A stretch of DNA of 14,470 nt from an uncultured Porphyromonas sp. (lineage in GTDB: Bacteria; Bacteroidota; Bacteroidia; Bacteroidales; Porphyromonadaceae). The DNA lies in assembly GCF_934359325.1 (NCBI RefSeq), contig NZ_CAKRLH010000021.1, positions 1 through 14,470 on the forward strand, read 5' to 3'. This document shows, one piece after another, positions 7,760 through 13,410 of the stretch (positions are counted from its first letter, which is position 1; every line of letters begins with the position of its first letter). The notes beneath the pieces are model-generated. The model was not told the DNA's origin, made no database searches, and saw only the letters and a program-made list of their open reading frames with translations. A program made the position numbers and the translations under genes.

Positions 7760-7831
7760 TAGTCCGTAGGGGAATCGAACCCTTATTTCAAGAATGAGAA
7801 TCTTGCGTCCTAACCGTTAGACGAACGGACC
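7760..7831 (-). tRNA. tRNA-Glu (anticodon CUC)
   Basis: This minus-strand cloverleaf of 72 nt is nearly identical to the UUC copy in the acceptor, D and anticodon stems. The anticodon loop is TTCTCAT, giving anticodon CTC. The T-arm is AAGGG-TTCGATT-CCCCT, in which the second pair is an A-C mismatch (positions 50-64). No CCA is encoded. A CUC glutamate tRNA is dispensable beside a UUC one, since UUC can wobble to GAG. The shared body suggests it arose by duplication of a tRNA-Glu gene, with a changed anticodon and T-arm drift. Confidence 0.92.
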
Positions 7832-7855
7832 GAAAACTTTCGTGCTATTGCTTTG

Positions 7856-7886
7856 CAAAGGTAAGAAAGTTTTTTACTTCTTGCAA
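7856..7886 (-). promoter_or_regulatory. Promoter of the tRNA-Glu(CUC)-rpsT-tRNA-Glu(UUC) unit
   Basis: On the minus strand a TTG (7886-7884), exactly 20 nt, and TACCTTTG (7863-7856) make a full match to the Bacteroidetes promoter consensus. The predicted start is near 7849, about 18 nt ahead of the first tRNA. Confidence 0.8.
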
Positions 7887-7934
7887 GCCCCTGAGGTTTG
7901 GATCTTACTTGACCTGATCTTTAGCCTCTATGTG

Positions 7935-7957
7935 ACACCACTTTACTCGGGTGGTAT
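7935..7957 (-). terminator. Weak hairpin after rpsO
   Basis: A 7-bp stem (ATACCAC with GTGGTGT, one G-U pair) with a 9-nt loop starts 4 nt past the rpsO stop on the minus strand. There is no U-run, so termination here is uncertain and some readthrough into the tRNA unit is possible. Confidence 0.35.
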
Positions 7958-7960
7958 TGA

Positions 7961-8230
7961 TTATCTGCGGATGTTCAGTTTCTCGATGATGGCGCGATAG
8001 CGATCGATGTCGTTGCGCATCAGATAGTCGAGCAGGTTGCGGCGCTTACCGATGAGGAGCTTCATGGAGCGTGAGGTATTGAAGTCCTGCGGGTGCTTCT
8101 TAAGGTGCTCCGTGAGGTGTGAGATGCGGTACGTGAAGAGCGCGATCTGGCTCTCTGCGGAGCCGGTGTCCTGATCTGACGTACCATACTCACCGAAGAT
8201 TTCTTTCTTCTTTGCTGTGTCCAGATACAT
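7961..8230 (-). CDS. rpsO: 30S ribosomal protein S15
   Basis: S15 binds the central domain of 16S rRNA early in small-subunit assembly and contacts the large subunit. The 89-residue protein from the ATG at 8230 starts MYLDTAKKKEIFGEYG, like other Bacteroidetes S15 proteins. An upstream TTG at 8242 would add four residues with no family support. Conserved stretches include DTGSAESQIALFTYRISHLTEHLKKHPQDF and the C-terminal GKRRNLLDYLMRNDIDRYRAII. The gene stands alone, with its own promoter inside the end of the preceding hydrolase gene and a leader of about 70 nt containing a hairpin. Confidence 0.97.
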   Translation of the reverse strand: MYLDTAKKKEIFGEYGTSDQDTGSAESQIALFTYRISHLTEHLKKHPQDFNTSRSMKLLIGKRRNLLDYLMRNDIDRYRAIIEKLNIRR

Positions 8231-8272
8231 ATCTAGTGACAAAAATGAGTGGTGAATACTATTTACGCATGA

Positions 8273-8293
8273 TCACCCCGTACGTCCGGGTGA
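8273..8293 (-). promoter_or_regulatory. rpsO leader hairpin, possible S15 autoregulatory site
   Basis: In the predicted rpsO leader, TCACCC (8293-8288) pairs perfectly with GGGTGA (8278-8273). The loop is 9 nt and could add one more pair. S15 represses its own mRNA in several bacteria through varied leader structures; applying that here is inference. Confidence 0.35.
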
Positions 8294-8305
8294 CATTTGC
8301 GACTG

Positions 8306-8336
8306 CAAAGGTAGCACTTTTAGTTGGTTGCTCCAA
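8306..8336 (-). promoter_or_regulatory. Promoter of rpsO
   Basis: On the minus strand a TTG (8336-8334), exactly 20 nt, and TACCTTTG (8313-8306) match the Bacteroidetes consensus fully. The -33 element lies within the last codons of the hydrolase gene, whose stop is at 8320-8322. Predicted transcript start is near 8299. Confidence 0.8.
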
Positions 8337-9339
8337 GTGGATCACCCTCCTCCGAGAGTAGGTAGGGGGGGAAGGGTTCGCCTCCTCTGGTAAGTGGATT
8401 GGGGTCGTTGCTGAGGTGGGGCTTGAGGTACCTGTCGAAAGCACTGCCGGGGCGATCCACGAAGTAGTCCCTGTACTCTGGGTCGTCAGCCAGGTATGCC
8501 CTGAGCCAGCTGTATACGATGGCCCGGAGGATCGGGTACTTGGGCTCACTCGGGATGAAGTACCAGTCAGCGTGGTCCATACGGTCGATCGAGAGGAAAG
8601 CGTGCTTGGCGGGACCGCGGAGGCTGTTGTAGAAGGCGAGCGACTTCCAGGGGAAGGCGAGGATGTCGTAGCTTCCTGTCAGTATCATCGTCGGGATCTT
8701 TAGCTCTGAGAGGTCGTCTCCGAGGCTGTCATTAGCGCCGCCGCCCACCTTTGCGACAAGGGGACCGCCGTTGTAGGGATTGAGACCGACGACCGTCTTG
8801 ATCTTTCCGCTAAGGCCATTGGGGTAGGGCATCATGGCGGTGTGGAGTACTCCGGCACCGCCCATGGAGTGTCCCACGAGTGCCACCGCATCGAGGTCGA
8901 CATGATTGTAGATAGGGCTGTCCGGTCTCATGCTCTCACCTCGGAGGATCTGGTACGCCGCCATTAGCCCGGGAGGCCACTGGAATGGGCGTTTCTGGTC
9001 GAGAGCAGTGTAGGTAATGCAGATAAAGCCGTGCGAACTGAGGTGCTGGGGGATCTTCTGCAGAAACTTCTGCTTGCAATTGAATCCATGCACGACGATC
9101 ACTGCGGGGACCCTGCCCTTCAGATTTTTCGGATAGTAGATCGTTGCAGGCTCGTCCTCGGCGAAGTATTCCTCATCATAGGTATTGGAGTCTGCGTAGG
9201 AGGAGATGCTGTCCGTCTCTATCTTTGCTAGCTTATCTATCTGTGACTGTGCCATCTCTCGTGTCTGTCCTAGTGCCGGTGCGAGGGTCGGTAGGAGGAG
9301 TAGGAGCAGATATACGCTCTTCCTTAGGTTATTATTCAT
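8320..9339 (-). CDS. Exported alpha/beta hydrolase, dienelactone-hydrolase/cutinase-like
   Basis: This 339-residue protein has a signal peptide (KSVYLLLLLLPTLAPALG, cleavage near residue 24), so it acts in the periplasm or outside. The alpha/beta-hydrolase core shows the oxyanion-hole strand AVIVVHGFNCKQ (79-90), the nucleophile elbow GHSMGG with S158, an acid candidate D225 in LTGSYDILA and H256 in MDHADWYF. Together these make a plausible Ser-Asp-His triad. Overall it resembles secreted esterases of the chlorophyllase, cutinase-like and dienelactone hydrolase groups; the natural substrate cannot be read from sequence. A C-terminal tail of about 40 residues rich in Pro, Asp and Gly follows the fold. 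The start overlaps the FGE-like gene by 8 nt, so the two are probably translationally coupled. Confidence 0.88.
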   Translation of the reverse strand: MNNNLRKSVYLLLLLLPTLAPALGQTREMAQSQIDKLAKIETDSISSYADSNTYDEEYFAEDEPATIYYPKNLKGRVPAVIVVHGFNCKQKFLQKIPQHLSSHGFICITYTALDQKRPFQWPPGLMAAYQILRGESMRPDSPIYNHVDLDAVALVGHSMGGAGVLHTAMMPYPNGLSGKIKTVVGLNPYNGGPLVAKVGGGANDSLGDDLSELKIPTMILTGSYDILAFPWKSLAFYNSLRGPAKHAFLSIDRMDHADWYFIPSEPKYPILRAIVYSWLRAYLADDPEYRDYFVDRPGSAFDRYLKPHLSNDPNPLTRGGEPFPPYLLSEEGDPLGATN

Positions 9340-10252
9340 GGTCTGTCGTGCTATTTGTCCCTATGGAGCGGACGACCCGGAGACCGATCAAACGGCTGGG
9401 GCAGTCGGGGAGTTGCTTCCTCCTGTAGTCTAAGCGTAGGGCGAGCGCGGGTGAGTGGAAGGATCCGCCCTTGGCGACGCGGTAGATGCCCTCAGCCGGT
9501 CCGCCGTATGCGGGCGTCCTCTTGCCGTACCAGTCCTCGCACCACTCCCAGACGTTGCCGGACATATCGTACAGCCCCAGCTTATTGGGGCTCTTTGTCC
9601 CGACGCTACGGGTGCCGTACTCGGGTCGGCGGATCATATCGGCGGGGTTGTAGAGGGGGTTCCACTCCGCATAGGCATTGGTTCTGTACCAGGCGTAGCG
9701 AGCCATCGTCAGTCCCGGTCCGCCGGACCACTTTGCCGTCACCTGGATCTTGTCCGCCTCCATGGCTGCCCACATCCACTCCGCCTCCGTAGGCAGGCGG
9801 TACCCGTCCGCCTCGTAGTCTCTCGTGACCGTATTGCCGACGATGGTGTAGACGGGCGTCAGATTGTCGTGGAGGCTGAGCTTATTGCAGTAGGTCACCG
9901 CATCGTACCAGGAAATACTCTCGACCGGTCTCTTGTAGGTGTCGCTGCGGTAGATCCCCTCGCTGTCAAATCGTGCGAGGCGAGACTTGTCGGGGCTGGA
10001 GTAGAAGGAGGGATCCTCGCCCATAATGAAGTGGTACTCCCGCTGCGTCACCTCATGAGTCCCTATCAGGAAGGGCTCCACCTCGGTCGGCTTGTCGGTC
10101 CCGGGCAGGACGAAGGATCCTCCCGGCACAGTAACCATTCCCCCGACGATGGCGCTGGAGGGGTTGGAGATGACTCGGTATGACTGTCCGTGGGTGTCTG
10201 GCATGGCAAGGGTCAGTAGGAGTAGGAGTAGTGTCTCTTGTCGTAGTCTCAT
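9332..10252 (-). CDS. Exported SUMF1/FGE-fold protein without the catalytic cysteine
   Basis: The ATG at 10252 overlaps the preceding stop as ATGA and opens directly on a signal peptide (MRLRQETLLLLLLTLAMPDTHG), so I prefer it to the longer frame reaching 10339. The 306-residue protein has the formylglycine-generating-enzyme/sulfatase-modifying-factor fold: MVTVPGGSFVLPG (39-51), a HEVTQREYHFIMG segment, ISWYDAVTYCNKL, YRLPTEAEW (151-159), MSGNVWEWCEDW (230-241), GGSFHSPA (262-269) and GLRVVR near the end. True FGEs need cysteines after the GGS motif; here GGSF is followed by HSPALALRLDYRR with none. It is therefore unlikely to convert cysteine to formylglycine and may be a structural, ligand-binding or GldK-like relative. 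It is followed, with an 8-nt overlap, by the exported hydrolase. Confidence 0.9.
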   Translation of the reverse strand: MRLRQETLLLLLLTLAMPDTHGQSYRVISNPSSAIVGGMVTVPGGSFVLPGTDKPTEVEPFLIGTHEVTQREYHFIMGEDPSFYSSPDKSRLARFDSEGIYRSDTYKRPVESISWYDAVTYCNKLSLHDNLTPVYTIVGNTVTRDYEADGYRLPTEAEWMWAAMEADKIQVTAKWSGGPGLTMARYAWYRTNAYAEWNPLYNPADMIRRPEYGTRSVGTKSPNKLGLYDMSGNVWEWCEDWYGKRTPAYGGPAEGIYRVAKGGSFHSPALALRLDYRRKQLPDCPSRLIGLRVVRSIGTNSTTDHE

Positions 10253-10752
10253 GGTAGAGTGTTGGGAAAGTAGTCTCTGAAGAAGAGGAGGTAGAGTGTG
10301 TCTACCACCAAGCCGATTGCGAGAGCGATGTAAAACCACTTCTTCGCCGTCGCCGACTCTCGCTCCGCCCCCTCGAAGTCTCCCCTCTGGTACAGATTGC
10401 GCACCTGCATGGCGTGGAAGAAGGGGATAAGCCCGATGATCGAGCAGAGGAGCGTCAGCAGTATCGACTCCGTCATCCAGCTCTTGGGCATAGGTCGGCC
10501 GGGTAGGCTTGTCTGCACTGTTGTCGGGATCGACTCTACCTGGTCGTTTGCCGGAGTGACGGTGTCAGGGGCGGGACTCTCCTTACGCAGAAACCCCTTC
10601 AGCTCCTCCATCGTGTCAGCTGCTGTCCACTCACCCATCCCTGTGTGCCACACGAGGGTCTCTCCCCTTAGTGGCAGCAGGCGGAAGATCTCCAGTGAGT
10701 AGGGACCGAATTGCTCCCCATACTCATCTATATAGTAGTACTCCTTCTCCAT
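10249..10752 (-). CDS. GYF_2 (DUF4339)-CD225 two-pass membrane protein, copy 2
   Basis: This 167-residue protein has two recognisable parts. Residues 3-53 form a GYF_2/DUF4339 domain (YYYIDEYGEQFGPYS, LVWHTGMGEWTAA), a presumed peptide-binding module on the cytosolic side. After a Pro/Thr-rich linker (58-90) comes a CD225/dispanin-type region with two hydrophobic segments (about 93-117 and 138-158) joined by a polar RNLYQRGDFEGAERESATAKKW loop. CD225 is the family of interferon-induced transmembrane proteins; bacterial members are of unknown function. It is paralogous to the gene at 10854-11384 (shared SILLTLLC, GD-GAE pattern). A -7 box lies about 40 nt upstream. Its stop overlaps the FGE-like start by 4 nt, tying it to the exported enzymes. 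Confidence 0.85.
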   Translation of the reverse strand: MEKEYYYIDEYGEQFGPYSLEIFRLLPLRGETLVWHTGMGEWTAADTMEELKGFLRKESPAPDTVTPANDQVESIPTTVQTSLPGRPMPKSWMTESILLTLLCSIIGLIPFFHAMQVRNLYQRGDFEGAERESATAKKWFYIALAIGLVVDTLYLLFFRDYFPNTLP

Positions 10753-10792
10753 TTATTGAGTGTCTTGTAGTATGTGCCCGGTGTCCAGGGGG

Positions 10793-10800
10793 CAAAGGTA
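10793..10800 (-). promoter_or_regulatory. Probable -7 box between the two CD225 genes
   Basis: TACCTTTG on the minus strand, about 40 nt before the start at 10752, matches the Bacteroidetes -7 consensus exactly. No TTG is present at the expected -33 distance, so it may be a weak internal promoter of the cluster. Confidence 0.45.
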
Positions 10801-10853
10801 GGAACAAATTGTCTATCTCTATTCCTTCCTCTCTCCTGAGAGAAGCGGGCTCC

Positions 10854-11384
10854 TCAGCCATTATTGACCATCTCTGCAAAGGTCTGGAGGGCGCTCCCAA
10901 AGGAGACGAACATCATCAGCACCACTCCTAGGAGGATCACAGCGAGGACTACGCTCACGAGGATGCAGTTTCGAGCCATCGACGAGGCCAGCTCCGCACC
11001 CTTATAGTCACCCTCGGCATAGCGCTGATTGCAGGTGATGCCCAGTGCGATGCCCACTATGCCCGGGATGCTGCCGCAGAGGAGCGTCAGCAGGATCGAC
11101 CAGACCAGGTAGTTATTGGGCTTTGCCGGTATGGTGACGGACCCAGCACCGATCCCGACGGATGGAGGTGGAGTGCCGATGACTCTCTCGGCGCCGCCAG
11201 GTACTGTCTCATTGCTGGTCAGCAGGGAGCGGATCTCGGGGACCAGACTCGCAGCTGTCCAGCTCTCCATCCCCTCGCACCAGATCAGGGTCTGCGGGGT
11301 GATGACTCTGATCAGATCCTCCGCCGTCACTGGGCCTCTCTGCACCTCTCCATCCAGGTAAAAGTAGTAGTGATTGTCTGTCAT
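10854..11384 (-). CDS. GYF_2 (DUF4339)-CD225 two-pass membrane protein, copy 1
   Basis: From the ATG at 11384 this is a 176-residue protein beginning MTDNHYYFYLDGEVQRGP. The frame extends 12 codons upstream, but the GYF_2 domain (about 5-55, with GPVTAEDLIR, TLIWCEGMESW) begins just after this methionine. A Gly/Pro-rich linker (61-90) leads to a CD225-like region. It has two hydrophobic segments (about 93-117 and 138-162) around a TCNQRYAEGDYKGAELASSMAR loop. The architecture is the same as the next gene downstream, so this is a tandem duplication that has diverged. It is the first gene of the minus-strand cluster and is divergent from the GH109-like gene, with which it shares a 184-bp upstream region. 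Function is unknown. Confidence 0.85.
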   Translation of the reverse strand: MTDNHYYFYLDGEVQRGPVTAEDLIRVITPQTLIWCEGMESWTAASLVPEIRSLLTSNETVPGGAERVIGTPPPSVGIGAGSVTIPAKPNNYLVWSILLTLLCGSIPGIVGIALGITCNQRYAEGDYKGAELASSMARNCILVSVVLAVILLGVVLMMFVSFGSALQTFAEMVNNG

Positions 11385-11407
11385 TATACCGGTATCTCCT
11401 ATTGGTG

Positions 11408-11415
11408 CAAATGTA
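11408..11415 (-). promoter_or_regulatory. Probable -7 box of the CD225 cluster
   Basis: TACATTTG on the minus strand, 24 nt ahead of the ATG at 11384, fits TAnnTTTG exactly. I see no TTG at the usual -33 distance. Confidence 0.45.
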
Positions 11416-11489
11416 ATCAAAAAAGAATTTCGCCCTTCTGCTTCCCGACACTAAGCTTCTCTCTGCTGACTTTTCTTGGTTACTGTGGC

Positions 11490-11528
11490 TTGAAACGCCG
11501 TCGATCAAAATCTATTTTGGTATATTTG
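11490..11528 (+). promoter_or_regulatory. Promoter region of the GH109-like gene
   Basis: TATATTTG (11521-11528) is a perfect -7 element 41 nt before the ATG. The nearest TTG (11490-11492) is 28 nt from it, too far, but exactly 20 nt before a less perfect TATTTTGG at 11513-11520. Either or both could act; which is used cannot be told from sequence. Confidence 0.5.
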
Positions 11529-11568
11529 GGGGCGAAATGGTAAACTAATCACTAATCCTTTTGTTCTT

Positions 11569-12999
11569 ATGAAAATGATGAAGTATCTTGCGGCGGCTCT
11601 CCTGTCTGTCCTTATGATCTCTCCCGTGATGGCTCAGGACTGCTGCGCCAAGAAGGGAGGGCAGGACAAGTCTTGCTCGCCCATGATCCAGACTACCGTC
11701 CCAGAGCGACCTGCCGGGCAGCAGGATATGCTGGCCTTCCGTGCCCCCAAGCTCCAGACCGTCCGGATCGGTATCATCGGTCTCGGCATGCGCGGCGTGG
11801 GTGCAGTCGACCGCCTCTCGCTCATCGAGGGCACGGATGTCGTGGCTCTCTGCGACCTTCACCAGGATCGGGCGGAGAAGAGCAACGCCATCCTCACTAA
11901 GAATGGTCGCCACTCTGCAGAGCTCTACTACGGCTCGGACGATGCGTGGAAGAAGCTCGTCGAGCGCCCCGATATCGACCTGATCTATATCGTGACCAAT
12001 TGGCAGACCCACGTCGAGATGGCGAAGTACGCTATGGAGCAGGGTAAGCACGTCGCTGTCGAGGTGCCCACTGCCTTCTCGCTGGACGACATCTGGACCC
12101 TCATCGACACCTCCGAGCGGACCCGCAAGCACTGCATGATGCTCGAGAATTGCGTCTACGACTTCTTCGAGATGACTACCCTCAATATGAAGAATAAGGG
12201 TCTCCTCGGCGACATCCTCTATGCCGAGGGTGGCTATATCCACAATCTGGAGGACTTCTGGCCCTACTACGAGGGTGACTGGCGTATGGACTACAATATC
12301 AAGCACCGTGGCGATGTCTACCCGACCCACGGCATGGGCCCCGCTGCTCAGATCCTCGATCTCCACCGTGGAGATAAGATGAATGTCCTCGTCTCCATGG
12401 ACGCCACGCCCCGCAACCTCCCCGCTTACCTCGAGAAGGCTCGTGGAGTCAAGGATGCCAAGGTGGCCAATGGTCAGCACACCATGACGATGATCCGCAC
12501 GGAGAAGGGGCGCACCATCTTTATCCACCACGATGTCACTACGCACCGCCCCTACAGCCGTCAGTACAATGTCGCCGGCACCAAGGGCTACGCCTCCAAG
12601 TACCCCGCTGAGCACTACGCCCTCGCCGGTACGGATCTGAAGGATGCCGGCATGCCCGCAGTAGACGACCTCTCCACCCACAGCTGGGTCAGCCCCGAGA
12701 TGCAGAAGGAGCTCTACGAGAAGTACAAGCACCCCATCACACGCGAGCTGGAGAAGCGTGCCAAGGAGGTCGGCGGACACGGCGGTATGGACTTCATCAT
12801 GGACTATCGTCTCATCTACTGTCTCCGCAATGGTCTACCACTCGATATGGATGTCTACGACATGGCCGAGTGGTGCTCACTGATCCCGCTCTCCCAGATC
12901 TCCCTCGAGCACGGCTTTGCCCCCGTCGAGGTGCCCGACTTCACTCGTGGAGCCTGGCAGCGCCTCCAGGGCTACCACCACTACATGATCGGCGACTGA
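11569..12999 (+). CDS. Exported Gfo/Idh/MocA-family protein, GH109 glycosidase-like
   Basis: This 476-residue protein has a Sec signal peptide (KMMKYLAAALLSVLMISPVMA, cleavage near residue 22) and a Rossmann domain with GIIGLGMRG at 68-76. Next come an acidic strand end (VVALCDLH), THVEMAKYAMEQGKHVAVEVP (the usual EKP motif is EVP here) and ENCVY (193-197). The HRGDVYPTHGMGP stretch (about 246-258) and C-terminal GGHGGMDFIMDYR are typical of the GH109 group. Known GH109 enzymes are exported alpha-N-acetylgalactosaminidases that cleave by NAD-dependent oxidation and elimination. That exact substrate is inferred, and an oxidoreductase of related specificity remains possible. The mature N-terminus is cysteine-rich (DCCAKKGGQDKSC) without a proper lipobox. 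It is a single-gene unit with its own promoter and terminator, divergent from the CD225 cluster. Confidence 0.88.
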   Translation: MKMMKYLAAALLSVLMISPVMAQDCCAKKGGQDKSCSPMIQTTVPERPAGQQDMLAFRAPKLQTVRIGIIGLGMRGVGAVDRLSLIEGTDVVALCDLHQDRAEKSNAILTKNGRHSAELYYGSDDAWKKLVERPDIDLIYIVTNWQTHVEMAKYAMEQGKHVAVEVPTAFSLDDIWTLIDTSERTRKHCMMLENCVYDFFEMTTLNMKNKGLLGDILYAEGGYIHNLEDFWPYYEGDWRMDYNIKHRGDVYPTHGMGPAAQILDLHRGDKMNVLVSMDATPRNLPAYLEKARGVKDAKVANGQHTMTMIRTEKGRTIFIHHDVTTHRPYSRQYNVAGTKGYASKYPAEHYALAGTDLKDAGMPAVDDLSTHSWVSPEMQKELYEKYKHPITRELEKRAKEVGGHGGMDFIMDYRLIYCLRNGLPLDMDVYDMAEWCSLIPLSQISLEHGFAPVEVPDFTRGAWQRLQGYHHYMIGD

Positions 13000-13021
13000 T
13001 CTTCGACCTGTAGTTATCTGA

Positions 13022-13058
13022 GGAAACATCGTCCCTTACCCGGGGCGGTGCTTCCTTC
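13022..13058 (+). terminator. Terminator hairpin after the GH109-like gene
   Basis: Arms 13022-13035 and 13042-13055 form a 14-position stem with one A-C mismatch and two G-U pairs, a 6-nt loop, and TTCAT after it. It starts 22 nt past the stop. The U-run is short, but the stem is strong. Confidence 0.65.
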
Positions 13059-13076
13059 ATATAGCTAAAAGGCGGC

Positions 13077-13091
13077 GATCCCCACGGGATC
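13077..13091. repeat. Short palindrome GATCCC-CAC-GGGATC
   Basis: A perfect 6-bp inverted repeat with a 3-nt spacer. It has the same TCCC-N3-GGGA core as the two 22-nt tandem repeats at 13157-13200, so it is probably part of the same repeat family. Confidence 0.6.
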
Positions 13092-13099
13092 CGGCGGGC

Positions 13100-13232
13100 A
13101 CTGTAAAGCTCAAGTGAGTCAGCCTTAGGCATGCGGGGCAGTCTCTTGTGGGAGAGACTCCAGTCCCAATGGGATGAAACTCTAGTCCCGATGGGATGAA
13201 ACTCCAAGGGTGACGCATTTGAGCTTAACAGC
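13100..13232. repeat. MITE-like element with imperfect terminal inverted repeats
   Basis: The 25-nt arms 13100-13124 and 13208-13232 (reverse-complemented) match at 20 positions, with the core GCTCAA-TG-GTCA conserved. They enclose 83 bp with no gene, containing a perfect 7-bp hairpin (13140-13159) and two 22-nt tandem repeats. The size and structure resemble miniature inverted-repeat elements. Porphyromonas gingivalis is known to carry MITEs with internal short tandem repeats, but identity with those is not shown. I could not define flanking target duplications. Confidence 0.55.
13157..13206. repeat. Tandem 22-nt repeat, two copies plus a 6-nt partial
   Basis: Copies lie at 13157-13178 and 13179-13200 and differ at two positions (ACTCC/ACTCT, CAATG/CGATG); a partial ACTCCA follows. 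Each contains the near-palindrome TCCC-RAT-GGGA followed by TGAA. Copies are directly adjacent with no spacer. Confidence 0.85.
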
Positions 13233-13380
13233 TATGCGAAAACGCACCTCTTTGAGTGTCCCCCCCTCGCCAGTTGCAGTATCATATGGGGCGAGTCGAC
13301 TGGCTCGGACGAACTGCGGTGTACCCCGGAGGGGTATTTTGCTCCCCACTCTTTGCGATGAGCCGAGAGACTTATGTGCC

Positions 13381-13396
13381 GCTCAAGTGCGTCAGC
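13381..13396. repeat. Third copy of the GCTCAAGTG-GTCAGC arm
   Basis: GCTCAAGTGCGTCAGC here matches 13108-13123 at 15 of 16 positions, and is the inverse of 13211-13224 with one change over 14 nt. The three copies alternate in orientation (+, -, +), so both 13108-13224 and 13211-13394 are bounded by inverted repeats. Confidence 0.7.
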
Positions 13397-13410
13397 TCTG
13401 TGCCTCCGGA

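Noticed and set aside
11545..12780. Long 411-residue minus-strand open frame opposite the GH109-like gene
   Set aside because: It mirrors the strong codon bias of the real gene, gives a Val/Leu/Asp/His-rich composition with no family resemblance, and the plus-strand frame has clear motifs and a signal peptide.
13157..13206. CRISPR-like repeats (GTCCC-ATGGGATGAAAC resembles the end of some CRISPR repeats)
   Set aside because: The copies are directly adjacent at a 22-nt period with no spacers, only two full copies exist, and no cas gene is present.
13322..13340. TACCCC-GGA-GGGGTA hairpin followed by TTTT as a terminator
   Set aside because: No gene ends nearby on the plus strand, the stem is only 6 bp with a 3-nt loop, and it sits within the repeat patch.
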